Assembly: GCA_002336035.1 (NCBI GenBank)
Contig: DDED01000091.1
Span: 5,686 to 20,271, forward strand
DNA length: 14,586 bases
Source of the DNA: Cellvibrionales bacterium UBA1963
Lineage (GTDB): Bacteria; Pseudomonadota; Gammaproteobacteria; Pseudomonadales; UBA7434
Direction: 5' to 3'
A program made the translations under genes and the position numbers. Below, in pieces: positions 7,725 through 14,586 of this stretch. Under the pieces are notes generated by a model. That model searched no databases, was not told the DNA's origin, and saw nothing but the letters and a program-made list of their open reading frames with translations. How positions within the stretch are numbered: position 1 is the first letter of the stretch; each line of letters begins with the position of its first letter.

Positions 7725-7751
7725 ATAGAAATGCCGCGGGTGTATTTCTAT
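7725..7751. terminator. Hairpin between converging genes, possible bidirectional terminator
   Basis: ATAGAAAT and ATTTCTAT form an 8-bp stem around an 11-nt GC-rich loop. It lies 87 bp past the molybdoenzyme stop and 17 bp past the DUF3604 stop, where a shared terminator would be expected. There is no strong T-run on either strand. Confidence 0.35.
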
Positions 7752-7767
7752 TGTTTGAGAGGCGTGC

Positions 7768-9744
7768 TTAAGGCGTATACCAGATCGGTGACGACCAAGC
7801 GCGTTCTTGTATAGATTTGGCAAACAACCCGTTGTTGCATGAAGCGGGCCGTTGATCTTCTGGCAGTGAAATACAATCGTGTTGTGAGTATCGGCAACTG
7901 GGATTTTCAACGGCCCGTACATAATAGACGGCACGCTTCGAAGCATCGAATTCGGGGTCTTGCCAAACGGCGCAGAGACTGCGATGGCCTGTGCCGATCG
8001 GCTCACAAGTGTCGAAATTAACATGGGCACTGTTATCCGCATTGCCAGCAACATCGTAAACTTTTTGATGATGATCGCCTTCGTCGCCGATCCAGCCCTT
8101 AATCACCTGTACTTTTTGAAGATGCGTTCCTGGCGCCACATCGAAGCCACCGGGATCAGCTTGGGCTTGAACTAAAAAACTGGGCGCAGCGCTAGAACTT
8201 GATGGCAAATCTTGTCCCATAGGCACGCCGTGGGTATCTGCTATGGCAAGGTGATCACTGTTGCTGCAAAGCGTTTCGTCAAATTCCCAACCGCCGTAAA
8301 ATCGCACTTTTATTCGTGGTCCACTGGTACCAAAAACTTCACGACGTTGCATGGCATCAAAAATAGCATCACGGGTATTTTCTTCGGCCCAAACGCCAAT
8401 TAAGCCGCCAGGATTCGTGGATATACCGCCTGTTTTACCTTTTCTGGTCGAGATTCTAGTCAGCACATTGGCATCCGCTTTGCCAATATGTCCTGGGAAG
8501 TTGTCTTCGTCTACCGTGCCACCAATGGCATTGTGGGTATCGGTAGACGCAGAGAGGCCAAACTTAAAGGGGTTAACGCCAATTTCTTTTTCTTGTCTTA
8601 GCCCTTCTATTAAAGCCGTGCGAGCGTAGCTTTGTCGGGACAGGCACGATGGTCCTAGGTGAGGAACCCAGTGAGAGGCCGGGCCTTCATAGCATTCACC
8701 GACATTACGTTCGCCGTCTTTATTTGTAAAAATAGTGTCTTCCATTTTTTCAAAATTACAAAGTTCATCGACTCCGCCTTGCACCCCAGGTAGACCGTTT
8801 CGGCACTCGGAGTCACCCTTATGCTGCATAACTTCAATAATAGGCTCAACGCGCATGCGCAATGTTGCCATTTTAGCTTTGGCATTGCGTGTCCAAGCAC
8901 CGGGGTAATTTAATGAAAACATGCGGCCGTTGCTGATGTTCATATTGTGAGGAATGGCAAGCACATCACAGCCGTTATCGGCATCTAAGCAGTCGCTTGC
9001 TAACCACTGCCATAATTGGTAGTCATGCGGTGCTTCGATATGGCTTACCGGTGCGGTAGGCACTTTGTCGTTGCGAAAGATAACATTACGGTGAAGGTTT
9101 GAGCCTAGGCGAAAAGAGCTGTATTCATAAGCAACAAAGGCGGTGTGCTTGCATTCACTGTTCCAGTTTTCTGCTGCCTGTTGGGTTTCTTGCCAGACTT
9201 TGGTTTGGCCGACTTTGCAGCGCTGGCCATCTTTACCGCAAACTTCTTTGTCATGGCGGGCAAAAGGAGACACGATGCCCTTAATCATTATCCAAGGATT
9301 AGTGCCGGCCGAATTGCGCATGACCTTGCAGTACTCGCTGTTATAACCTTCGCTTGAGCTATCTTGACAGACCACCACTTCGCCCATCTGTTCAGCGTGG
9401 TCGGTTACCGCCATAAAATCGAGCGGTCGCGGATTTTGAAATTGCCGCATAACTTCGCCTGTCACGGAGGGCAAGTTGGCAATGCCGCCGAAGGCGTAGC
9501 GATAGGCCTCGTCGGGACGAATAGTGACGTCATAGCCAACTGCGTCGGCAGAGATAGCTGTGTGCACATGTAGGTCGCCAAAATAGGCATTACGATTGGG
9601 ATTGTGGTTTTCACACGCTGGAACGGCATAAACGTTCACTGCTATTAGAATTAGCAACGTCGCTAAACCCGATAATTCAGCGACACTTTGACACAGATTT
9701 AGCGAGGCTCTCAATGTATTATTTGAATTGTTCAGCTGCGGCAT
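7768..9744 (-). CDS. Exported DUF3604 family protein (PHP-like metal-dependent hydrolase fold)
   Basis: The protein has 658 residues. The start ATG is preceded by AGAGGTAGG about 5-8 nt upstream. A hydrophobic stretch at residues 27-40 (LATLLILIAVNVYA) with cleavage near VYA or VPA indicates export; the region before it is unusually long and lacks a strong basic patch. The mature N-terminus has AYFGDLHVHTAISADA with H59 and H61, and DFMAVTDHAEQMGE with D115 and H116. These are typical of DUF3604 proteins, which look like PHP/amidohydrolase metal sites. Further family motifs include CDVLAIPHNMNISNG, KFGLSASTDTHNAIGGTVDE (with likely metal ligands D and H) and FGTSGPRIKVRFYGGW. The length fits the family's usual 600-700. 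The biochemical activity of DUF3604 is not known to me; a periplasmic hydrolase is a fair guess. It has its own promoter and converges on the molybdoenzyme gene. Confidence 0.9.
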   Translation of the reverse strand: MPQLNNSNNTLRASLNLCQSVAELSGLATLLILIAVNVYAVPACENHNPNRNAYFGDLHVHTAISADAVGYDVTIRPDEAYRYAFGGIANLPSVTGEVMRQFQNPRPLDFMAVTDHAEQMGEVVVCQDSSSEGYNSEYCKVMRNSAGTNPWIMIKGIVSPFARHDKEVCGKDGQRCKVGQTKVWQETQQAAENWNSECKHTAFVAYEYSSFRLGSNLHRNVIFRNDKVPTAPVSHIEAPHDYQLWQWLASDCLDADNGCDVLAIPHNMNISNGRMFSLNYPGAWTRNAKAKMATLRMRVEPIIEVMQHKGDSECRNGLPGVQGGVDELCNFEKMEDTIFTNKDGERNVGECYEGPASHWVPHLGPSCLSRQSYARTALIEGLRQEKEIGVNPFKFGLSASTDTHNAIGGTVDEDNFPGHIGKADANVLTRISTRKGKTGGISTNPGGLIGVWAEENTRDAIFDAMQRREVFGTSGPRIKVRFYGGWEFDETLCSNSDHLAIADTHGVPMGQDLPSSSSAAPSFLVQAQADPGGFDVAPGTHLQKVQVIKGWIGDEGDHHQKVYDVAGNADNSAHVNFDTCEPIGTGHRSLCAVWQDPEFDASKRAVYYVRAVENPSCRYSQHDCISLPEDQRPASCNNGLFAKSIQERAWSSPIWYTP

Positions 9745-10189
9745 GAAAACCTACCTCTAGATGAATGAACGGTTAAGCTGACTAATTGTTACAAATCAGT
9801 ATCGACTTTACTCTTATAAGTTCGTAGTGACAATAGTAATCAAATGGATTATGAATACCAGGTTATGCATTTATAAAGGTCTTTGAAAACAGTCGCGTTT
9901 CATCATTGCTAACTGCAGAAATGTGGCTTAGAAAGGCGACGTTTTTTGCAAAATAGATGTAGGTTGCACAGGAAAAAAGTCATTGCGCGCATCATAAATA
10001 GAGTTGTGATGTAACCTTAAAATTAATGAGTATACTTCTACTTTCAGCGCGATGACGACACGTCGTTACTCTGCAACGATCAGGGTATTCGTTATTATTA
10101 TCGGTACTCACATGACCTACCGACAGGCCATGCGCCGGTGAGCGAACAGTTTCGAACAGATTCAGTCTTACCGCCAGACACATTAAAGT
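9745..10189. other. Intergenic region upstream of DUF3604 gene
   Basis: This 445-bp region holds the likely DUF3604 promoter at 9805-9833. A 63-codon minus-strand frame at 9992-10183 shows no recognisable features and was not accepted. Nothing else could be supported. Confidence 0.45.
9805..9833 (-). promoter_or_regulatory. Likely sigma70 promoter of the DUF3604 gene
   Basis: On the minus strand TTGTCA and TAAAGT are separated by exactly 17 nt, ending about 60 nt before the ATG at 9744. Both hexamers match consensus at four positions. This is the best-looking promoter in the window, but it is unproven. Confidence 0.4.
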
Positions 10190-10561
10190 TTACTCCGGCA
10201 TTTGTGATGAATGATGCTCAACAATCATCCATTGATTGCCGTTCCAACAATAAACAAAGGTGAAACGTGCCTGCACTGTAGTGCCGTCTTTAAAAGTAAA
10301 CGTATAGACGCCCGAGTTAATGGCCAGTTGGTCAAAGATGCGTACATTCGATTCATCAATGTTGCCCTGTGGTGCTTTGCTCAGAAAATTGACAAAGTAG
10401 TCTTCAATTTCACTGCAGTTATGTCGAACTTTATTCGATACGGTAGGCAGTAAAATGGCGTCTTTTTCATAAAGGGATGCTACCTTACTTGGGTCGCCCG
10501 TCTTTAAAGCAGCATTCCATGTGTTAAACAGTGATGCAATCTTGTCTTTATTGGTATCCAT
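10190..10561 (-). CDS. SnoaL/NTF2-like small protein, CaMKII association-domain / DUF4440 (SgcJ/EcaC) type
   Basis: This 123-residue protein starts at MDTNKDKIASLFNTWNAALK. The frame is open further upstream to 10672, but the added residues have no family similarity and no good ribosome-binding site, so the ATG at 10561 is preferred; its own Shine-Dalgarno is weak too. The pattern is that of a single NTF2-like cone: an N-terminal helix, then WNAALKTGDPSKVASLYEKD, AILLPTVSNKVRH, a central helix (EIEDYFVNFL) and closing strands. The ending FTFVYCWNGNQWMIVEHHSSQMPE-like block, with its VEHHSS motif, is characteristic of the CaMKII-AD/DUF4440 group. Such proteins are usually dimers that bind or isomerise small polar-aromatic ligands, or have no known activity. 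No signal peptide is present and no partner gene is adjacent. The substrate cannot be inferred. Confidence 0.82.
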   Translation of the reverse strand: MDTNKDKIASLFNTWNAALKTGDPSKVASLYEKDAILLPTVSNKVRHNCSEIEDYFVNFLSKAPQGNIDESNVRIFDQLAINSGVYTFTFKDGTTVQARFTFVYCWNGNQWMIVEHHSSQMPE

Positions 10562-11228
10562 AGTCTTAACTAACCATCGTGTTTTAAGAAAACTCACCCA
10601 TTGTACAATAATTTTAATGCGCGACTCAGATAAGATTGCCATTGACCGATGATAAACTCCAGTTGAATGCAAGTAGCGTGAGTTGTGCCCTCATTAGCAA
10701 TGACTGGATGTTAAAGACAATAGAAAATAGTCCCTGCAACCATTAAACGGTCTTTAGACATTTTGCTTCAGTAGCATGGCGGTATGACGTTCAGCCCGAT
10801 CCAGTCTCCATGCGGGTTATTGGCCATTGCATGGGCTGATTCAAGTCTATATTAAAGGCAATGCGTTTAATTATCACACGAAGAATTGGCGGTGTTCGGC
10901 GATTTTATTATTCGCTCTATGACAGGTTCTTTTTTTGAGATAAATAAAATTTGACGATTGCGCATTGAGTGATTCGCTACCAGCTTATGAAAAGTCTGCA
11001 CAAAGCAATTTAAGTTTGTTGGGTTTATACATATTTATCAGTAGCTTATCATTATAATCTCATGACAGATATTGGGCTTGCTTTTTAAATTAAATATGGT
11101 TGATAATTAAGCTGTTTAGTTTGATATAGCCCTCGATGGATTGAGCTGCTTATTGCCTCTCCCTCGCTTGAATATCGAGCTCACTTATTCGGGTGCCTAG
11201 TGGTTCCTATCAACAATAATAACAAATA
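10562..11228. other. Long intergenic region, no gene supported
   Basis: This region of over 650 bp lies between the SnoaL-like gene and the PEP-CTERM leader. An imperfect hairpin occurs at 10808-10834 (CCATGC/GCATGG around a 15-nt loop). On the minus strand around 10770-10850, short coding-like stretches (for example ESAHAMANNPHGDWIGLN) are broken by stops and may be gene debris. The rest, especially 10900-11130, is AT-rich and must contain the promoter for the gene at 11290, which could not be pinpointed. Confidence 0.4.
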
Positions 11229-11258
11229 CCCAGCGACGTTTCGAAGATGGCGTTAGGG
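11229..11258 (+). repeat. Leader hairpin repeat, copy A
   Basis: The 29-30 bp element begins CCCAGCGACG and ends ATGGCGTTAGGG. The two ends pair (CCCAGCG with CGTT(A)GGG), leaving a bulged A. It lies 31 nt before the ATG of the PEP-CTERM gene at 11290. Copies B (14109-14138, minus) and C (11802-11830) share the ATGGCGTTAGG end exactly. Confidence 0.7.
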
Positions 11259-11289
11259 TTAAATATACATTGGAAACTGGAGAATAAGG

Positions 11290-11829
11290 ATGACCTATCT
11301 ATTTCGCTTAATTGCGTGCCTAACGGTTCTTTTATCATCTATTGCTAACGCTACCGTCATTTATAACGATAGATTGACCGTCGATCTCAGTGACTTGCGG
11401 CCATCTCCGACTTTTATTTCGGATATTGGTATTGGATCTTTTGACATTGTTGGCAGTTTAACCTCTTCAGATTCAGATTTCTTTCAAGTTAATTTAGTTG
11501 GATCTGTGATTGAATCAATTCAAGTGACGCAATGGACAGCTGCAAACCCCATTGATTGGAAATTTTGGGTGAATGAAAACTCCTATGTTTATTTAAACGA
11601 ATCCATAATAAATGAAAATCTGATGGACTCACTTAATATTAATATTACGGGCAACCAAGTTACTATGGGAACTCAAACAGGTTCCCTCTTAGTCGATTAC
11701 TCATTTAGAGTCGTGACAACGGCTGTTCCAATTCCAGCTGCCGCTTGGTTATTGGGTAGTGCATTAGTGGGTGTAGGTTTTATAAGGAGCAGAAAAAAAA
11801 GTCCAACGTCGTTGCCAACATGGCGTTAG
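11290..11829 (+). CDS. PEP-CTERM sorting domain protein (exosortase substrate)
   Basis: The protein has 179 residues; GGAGAATAAGG precedes the ATG. The signal peptide is MTYLFRLIACLTVLLSSIANA. The mature part (residues 22-140) is beta-rich and acidic (for example NDRLTVDLSDLRPSPTFISD) and is not recognised. The sorting signal starts at residue 146, VPIPAAAWLLGSALVGVGF then IRSRKK, the form common in gammaproteobacterial exosortase substrates. The protein is therefore expected to be exported and then cut and anchored or released at the surface. The last nine codons (SPTSLPTWR) and the TAG stop are supplied by leader-repeat copy C, so the original stop has probably been lost. The start (ATGACCTATCT), leader and tail closely resemble those of the gene at 13550-14086, while the central parts show no similarity. 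No exosortase gene is visible here. Confidence 0.85.
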   Translation: MTYLFRLIACLTVLLSSIANATVIYNDRLTVDLSDLRPSPTFISDIGIGSFDIVGSLTSSDSDFFQVNLVGSVIESIQVTQWTAANPIDWKFWVNENSYVYLNESIINENLMDSLNINITGNQVTMGTQTGSLLVDYSFRVVTTAVPIPAAAWLLGSALVGVGFIRSRKKSPTSLPTWR

Positions 11830-11830
11830 G
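11802..11830 (+). repeat. Leader hairpin repeat, copy C
   Basis: It begins TCCAACGTCG and ends ATGGCGTTAGG, with 23 of 29 positions the same as copy A. The stem has TCC opposite GGG (one wobble) and AACGTC opposite GGCGTT, again with the bulged A. It overlaps the end of the PEP-CTERM gene, providing its TAG stop, and is followed 33 nt later by the broken paralog, as expected if copy C was that paralog's leader. Confidence 0.7.
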
Positions 11831-11863
11831 GCTATAACATTAAAAGAAGCCTGGAGAACAAAA

Positions 11864-12153
11864 AATAGGTTTAGAGTAATTGCGTGTCTGTTTTTATTCA
11901 ACAGTTTGAATTCGTTTGGTGCTATCTCTTATGAGGCAGTGATCTTGGGTTTAACGGGATAGAAGTGAGCAATGGTAACCGTGCTTATTTTGATTTCAGA
12001 AATCCAACGGTCACTTATGAAAAAACCAGTTCTGTAGAACCTGAGTCTCAAGTCTACATGTTCAATGATCCATTCATTAATGCATCAGTTAGCGTTCTGG
12101 GTCAGCCCGCAATAAATTCTGTTCCTGCGCAAAACTTTTTATTAGTTTTTTAA
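11864..12153 (+). pseudogene. Broken paralog of the PEP-CTERM gene
   Basis: After copy C and a CTGGAGAA ribosome-binding region like that of the gene at 11290, the sequence reads NRFRVIACLFLFNSLNSFGA. This corresponds to MTYLFRLIACLTVLLSSIANA of the intact gene, and the DNA TTAATTGCGTG / GTAATTGCGTG is nearly the same. No start codon is left in this frame. The frame stops at 11960-11962, but a shift near 11935-11940 joins it to GSDLGFNGIEVSNGNRAYFD, which stays open to a TAA at 12151. The second part resembles a secreted beta-rich domain. No sorting tail follows. Lost start, frameshift and missing tail together indicate a pseudogene. Confidence 0.55.
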
Positions 12154-12598
12154 TGCTAAAGTATTTAAAAAAAGATTGACCAATAAACGATTTCAAGAAG
12201 ATAAGGCATGCAGTATCGTTGCCTTAGAATATTTAAATAAGCATAAAGAAAAAAGTGTTTAGGCTAAAGCGATTGAAGTTGGCGCTGGTTACGAGACTAA
12301 GATCCAAGCCTAATAGATGCAATTACGGATAATGCAGGCGGGTGTTAAACCTGACTGATCAGCCTTGCACTCATCAAAATAATGGTAGCGCTTTGTCGGA
12401 TACCAAAGATGAGTAAAAGCTGGCTATGGGTGCCGTCGGCTATTGGCAGGCTAAAGATAAATTTTCTTTTAACCAGTGAAATAATAATTTGATACTGTTA
12501 AGCGTTAAAAAAGTTATCATATTTTGGTCAACGTGGTTAAAGCGTAATATTACTTTTAATTATTGCAACAAGGCACAACAATCAAGGATAAGTAGATA
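12154..12598 (+). other. Intergenic region with coding-like debris
   Basis: Two stretches in different frames look like decayed protein sequence. At 12164-12313 the frame reads RFQEDKACSIVALEYLNKHK with a TAG at 12260. At 12360-12479 it reads NNGSALSDTKDE, a TAA at 12414, then KLAMGAVGYWQAKDKFSFNQ. Neither is recognised, and no ribosome-binding site or start was found. AT-rich sequence follows, with the AAGGA ribosome-binding site of the next gene about 10 nt before 12599. Confidence 0.3.
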
Positions 12599-13471
12599 AT
12601 GAAAATTGGTTTTTTTGGCATCAATACCGGCGTTTTTTCTACCCGAGAGGCCATCATTAAGGTCGCTAAAACTGCTGAGGATGCTGGATATGAATCTCTT
12701 TGGACCGGCGAGCATGTGGTGTTGGTTGACCCACAATCAGGTTCATCACCGGTTCCTCCCGAAACTAACATGGTAGACACTGTTGCTACATTAGCATTTA
12801 TAGCTGGCATTACTGAACGCATTTTGTTGGGCAGCGGAATTATTTTATTAGCGCAAAGAAACCCCGTGGTATTGGCAAAAGAGTTAGCCGGTATCGATGT
12901 ATTGTCTAACGGTCGTCTACTATTTGGTGTTGGTGTCGGTTATGTCAAAGAAGAGTTTGATGTTATCGGCATACCTTACGAAGAGCGTGGTGCAAGAGTC
13001 ACAGAGCATATTGAAGCGATAAGAGTCCTTTGGTCAGAGAAAAAGCCTCACTTTAAAGGCCAGTTTACTCAAATCAGTGGTGTGCAATCAAACCCCAGAC
13101 CAATACAAAAACCACACCCACCGATAATTGTTGGTGGTAGCTCTTTACCGGCTTATCGGCGCGCAGTAAAACAGGGTGATGGCTGGTACGGTTTTTTTGA
13201 GGATGTTGAAACCACTGCCGCGTCTATCGAAGGTTTAAAGCAAGCTGCCCAGCAATATGAGCGCCCTGCAGCGCTGGGTGAGTTGGAAATTACCATGACA
13301 CCTCCCGGACCTGTTGATCTGGATACGGTTAAGCGCTACGAAGATTTGGGGGTGACCCGTTTGGTTTTGTTACGTGGATTTGAAGATATGGCGGCACCAC
13401 AAAGCGATAAGGAGTTAGCGGTAACCTTGCGGCATATAGAAGATACGGCAGTCGCACTAAAAATCAATTAA
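12599..13471 (+). CDS. LLM class (luciferase-like) flavin/F420-dependent oxidoreductase
   Basis: The protein has 290 residues, the usual length for the TIGR03619-type branch of luciferase-like monooxygenases. AAGGA lies about 10 nt before the ATG. The fold is a TIM barrel with recognisable blocks: MKIGFFGINTGVFSTREAI, AEDAGYESLWTGEHVVLVDP (residues 26-45), ITERILLGSGIILLAQRNP (71-89), and NGRLLFGVGVGYVKEEFDVI (104-123), the G-V-G-x-G-x-x-x-E-F motif of the family. HPPIIVGGSS (173-182) marks the second cofactor-binding strand. These enzymes use reduced F420 or FMN to oxidise or reduce small organic molecules. F420 synthesis genes are not visible, so the cofactor is undecided. No operon partner is evident: debris lies upstream and an opposite-strand gene downstream. 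Confidence 0.9.
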   Translation: MKIGFFGINTGVFSTREAIIKVAKTAEDAGYESLWTGEHVVLVDPQSGSSPVPPETNMVDTVATLAFIAGITERILLGSGIILLAQRNPVVLAKELAGIDVLSNGRLLFGVGVGYVKEEFDVIGIPYEERGARVTEHIEAIRVLWSEKKPHFKGQFTQISGVQSNPRPIQKPHPPIIVGGSSLPAYRRAVKQGDGWYGFFEDVETTAASIEGLKQAAQQYERPAALGELEITMTPPGPVDLDTVKRYEDLGVTRLVLLRGFEDMAAPQSDKELAVTLRHIEDTAVALKIN

Positions 13472-13549
13472 CATGCTTAGAATTCTTATAGGGTTGTAAT
13501 TATCCGTGATGCAAATAGCCCTCTTATTAAGCGATGGTCTCTAAGTTTA

Positions 13550-14086
13550 TTATCTTTTTCTTGCTAAACCTAAACCCATGAATGCACTACCAAACAACCA
13601 AGCGGCGGCTGGTATAGGGACTGCACTGGGTCGAGATAACGCAACCCTTGTGGCAAAGTGCCTTATATCTGATGAATAAGAGTGACTAAAGTTAGAGTAA
13701 CTTCCATTTGCACTAAAATAATCTGCTTTTATTTGTGAAGGCAGTAGAACTTGCCCGCCAGACATATCGCCATTGGTAATGGAAAATACGAAATTATATT
13801 CCTGACAAACATCGCAGAACTGCCTCATGTCATCTTTCGTATCGGCGTGAGTTGCCATGTCGAAGTATTCCGTCTGTGAAGCCACTTGCCAGTCCTCATT
13901 GATCAACCTAGAAGAGTCGTTAGAGACGACGTCATTCCATGAATTAAGAGTTGTCTGGCCTAACTTGTAATAGTCGGTATTAGTCACAGTGTTAGTGAAG
14001 TAGGTGCCATGATCAACAAGACTAGCTAAGGGGCTAGCGCTAATAAAAACAGTTGCAAATCCAATGAATCTTAAGAGATAGGTCAT
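13550..14086 (-). CDS. PEP-CTERM sorting domain protein (exosortase substrate)
   Basis: The protein has 178 residues. The ATG at 14086 is preceded by GGAAAAGAAAA, an acceptable ribosome-binding site. The signal peptide is MTYLLRFIGFATVFISASPL, cleaved near PLA. The mature part begins DHGTYFTNTVTNTDYYKLGQ and continues with LINEDWQVASQTEYFDMATH, a pattern seen in other short PEP-CTERM proteins. It contains a CxxC pair (C91, C94) that might form a disulfide. The tail begins at residue 156, VPIPAAAWLFGSAFMGLGL then ARKR, and ends directly at the basic cluster as normal for the family. Leader repeat copy B lies 23 nt upstream. The start and tail DNA are very similar to the gene at 11290, but the mature parts are not. 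Function unknown; a surface or matrix-associated role is inferred from the tail. Confidence 0.85.
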   Translation of the reverse strand: MTYLLRFIGFATVFISASPLASLVDHGTYFTNTVTNTDYYKLGQTTLNSWNDVVSNDSSRLINEDWQVASQTEYFDMATHADTKDDMRQFCDVCQEYNFVFSITNGDMSGGQVLLPSQIKADYFSANGSYSNFSHSYSSDIRHFATRVALSRPSAVPIPAAAWLFGSAFMGLGLARKR

Positions 14087-14108
14087 TTTTCTTTTCCAGA
14101 GTTAAGTT

Positions 14109-14138
14109 CCTAACGCCATCTTGGGGAGCGGCGTTGGA
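14109..14138 (-). repeat. Leader hairpin repeat, copy B
   Basis: On the minus strand it begins TCCAACGCCG and ends ATGGCGTTAGG followed by A. The ends form the best stem of the three copies: TCC with GGA, a bulged A, then AACGCC with GGCGTT, giving 9 bp around a 12-nt loop. It lies 23 nt before the ATG at 14086. Confidence 0.7.
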
Positions 14139-14415
14139 TTTTCATTATTTTTTCACCATATCAAATGAGCGGAAAGCATAGAATAAAGGGTGAGCGCCCT
14201 AAGCTAAACAGTTAGTTAGACAGCTGGTTTCAGCAAAACCCAATTCCTTCGTCAACATTGGTCATACATAGGTAGCGAGTAGTCCTTAACGGGCAAGTGG
14301 TGGTGTCCTTGGGGTATGCTTGCAAAAGGGTAAAATGGCAAAACGTGTTTGGCGTTGTAAAAAAAGTAGGGCAGGTTGGTGTGTCTGTTTACTGATGATC
14401 AAACATTCGAGTTGG

Positions 14416-14454
14416 GTGCCGCGTTCAGTTCGGTGATAAAGCTAACGACGGCAC
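14416..14454. other. Ten-bp hairpin with a single bulged A
   Basis: GTGCCGCGTT pairs fully with AACG(A)CGGCAC around an 18-nt loop. It lies about 60 bp past the stop of the possible partial gene at the right edge, so it could be its terminator, although no T-run follows on either strand. The single bulge recalls the leader repeats, but the sequence and arm order differ. Confidence 0.45.
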
Positions 14455-14515
14455 ATTATAACTTTAAAATTTCAATATTTTTTTGATCGTTAATCTAATT
14501 AACCATCAGCCGCTT

Positions 14516-14586
14516 TCAATCATTTGTTTCTAACGTTAGCCTATCCAAATCTTCTTTGGCATTACTAGGGTCTGCATAAAGAATAA
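14516..14586 (-). CDS. Possible C-terminal end of a gene entering from the right edge
   Basis: On the minus strand the frame from the window edge reads ILYADPSNAKEDLDRLTLET then ND and a TGA stop at 14516-14518. The composition (charged, helix-like) looks protein-like and the other two frames are closed, but only 22 residues are visible. The product cannot be recognised. The hairpin at 14416-14454 downstream would fit as its terminator. Confidence 0.3.
   Translation of the reverse strand, partial: ILYADPSNAKEDLDRLTLETND

Larger units (their letters stand above)
14087..14515. other. Intergenic region at the right end
   Basis: It contains leader repeat copy B (14109-14138), which belongs to the gene at 13550-14086, and the strong hairpin at 14416-14454. 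Between them (about 14140-14410) no open frame or recognisable element was found. The promoter for the PEP-CTERM gene should lie at about 14140-14230 but is not obvious. Confidence 0.4.

Noticed and set aside
8351..8629. 92-codon plus-strand frame inside the DUF3604 gene
   Set aside because: It is antisense to a clearly conserved coding region and has no family features.
9992..10183. 63-codon minus-strand frame directly downstream of the SnoaL-like gene
   Set aside because: No ribosome-binding site, no recognisable motif and unlikely composition; treated as intergenic.
10562..10672. N-terminal extension of the SnoaL-like protein (start at 10672)
   Set aside because: The extra residues do not look like a signal peptide or family sequence; the ATG at 10561 gives the normal domain length.
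11040..11110. Sigma54 (-24/-12) promoter upstream of the PEP-CTERM genes, as known for some exosortase substrates
   Set aside because: No TGGCAC-N5-TTGC-like match with correct spacing was found upstream of 11290 or 14086.
11229..11830. Calling a true integron cassette bounded by attC sites
   Set aside because: The arms resemble R boxes, but the element is only about 30 bp, lacks L boxes, the last base of GTTRRRY does not fit, and no integrase gene is visible. Kept only as a hypothesis.
14416..14454. attC-like site near the right end
   Set aside because: The CGTT arm is on the 5' side and AACG on the 3' side, opposite to attC; more likely a plain hairpin or terminator.

Overview
The window looks like a chromosomal segment of a marine-type gammaproteobacterium. 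Composition is moderate (an impression of low-40s % GC, not computed), several genes are secreted or surface proteins, and several end in exosortase-type C-terminal sorting signals (PEP-CTERM-like VPxPAAAWL...GLGLARKR, and a variant IPAIG...KKR/RKR form). The catabolic-type enzymes (a molybdopterin oxidoreductase, a luciferase-like monooxygenase, a DUF3604 protein and a relic amidohydrolase) fit that group. No exosortase, rRNA, tRNA, CRISPR array or transposase gene was seen. The lineage is inferred from style only.

Left part (1-2250): a cytoplasmic beta-propeller-like gene (36-992) has a last 19 codons matching an internal piece of the molybdoenzyme encoded at 5398-7638. On the opposite strand lie a broken PEP-CTERM gene (1027-1401) and a heavily damaged amidohydrolase pseudogene (about 1370-2249), joined head to tail. 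This is an area of decay and rearrangement.

Middle (2534-9744): two minus-strand genes, an FG-GAP beta-propeller protein (3487-4941) and a degenerate M23-like protein (2534-3409), lie in one likely operon. Both have a signal peptide and the same IPAIG-type C-terminal anchor. After a 456-bp AT-rich divergent intergenic region come a 746-residue molybdopterin oxidoreductase (5398-7638, plus strand) and, converging on it, an exported DUF3604 protein (7768-9744, minus strand).

Right part (9745-14586): a small CaMKII-AD/SnoaL-like protein (10190-10561, minus), a PEP-CTERM protein (11290-11829), a broken paralog of it (11864-12153), coding-like debris, an LLM-class oxidoreductase (12599-13471) and a second intact PEP-CTERM protein (13550-14086, minus). 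The PEP-CTERM paralogs share a 29-30 bp leader hairpin, a similar signal peptide and, in the intact ones, a similar sorting tail. Their mature parts differ. The leader hairpin occurs three times, has a bulged A and a covarying closing pair, and its arms resemble the outer boxes of integron attC sites. It is too short for a standard attC and no integrase is visible. This modular family is the most interesting signal in the window; a new system cannot be claimed from sequence reading alone.
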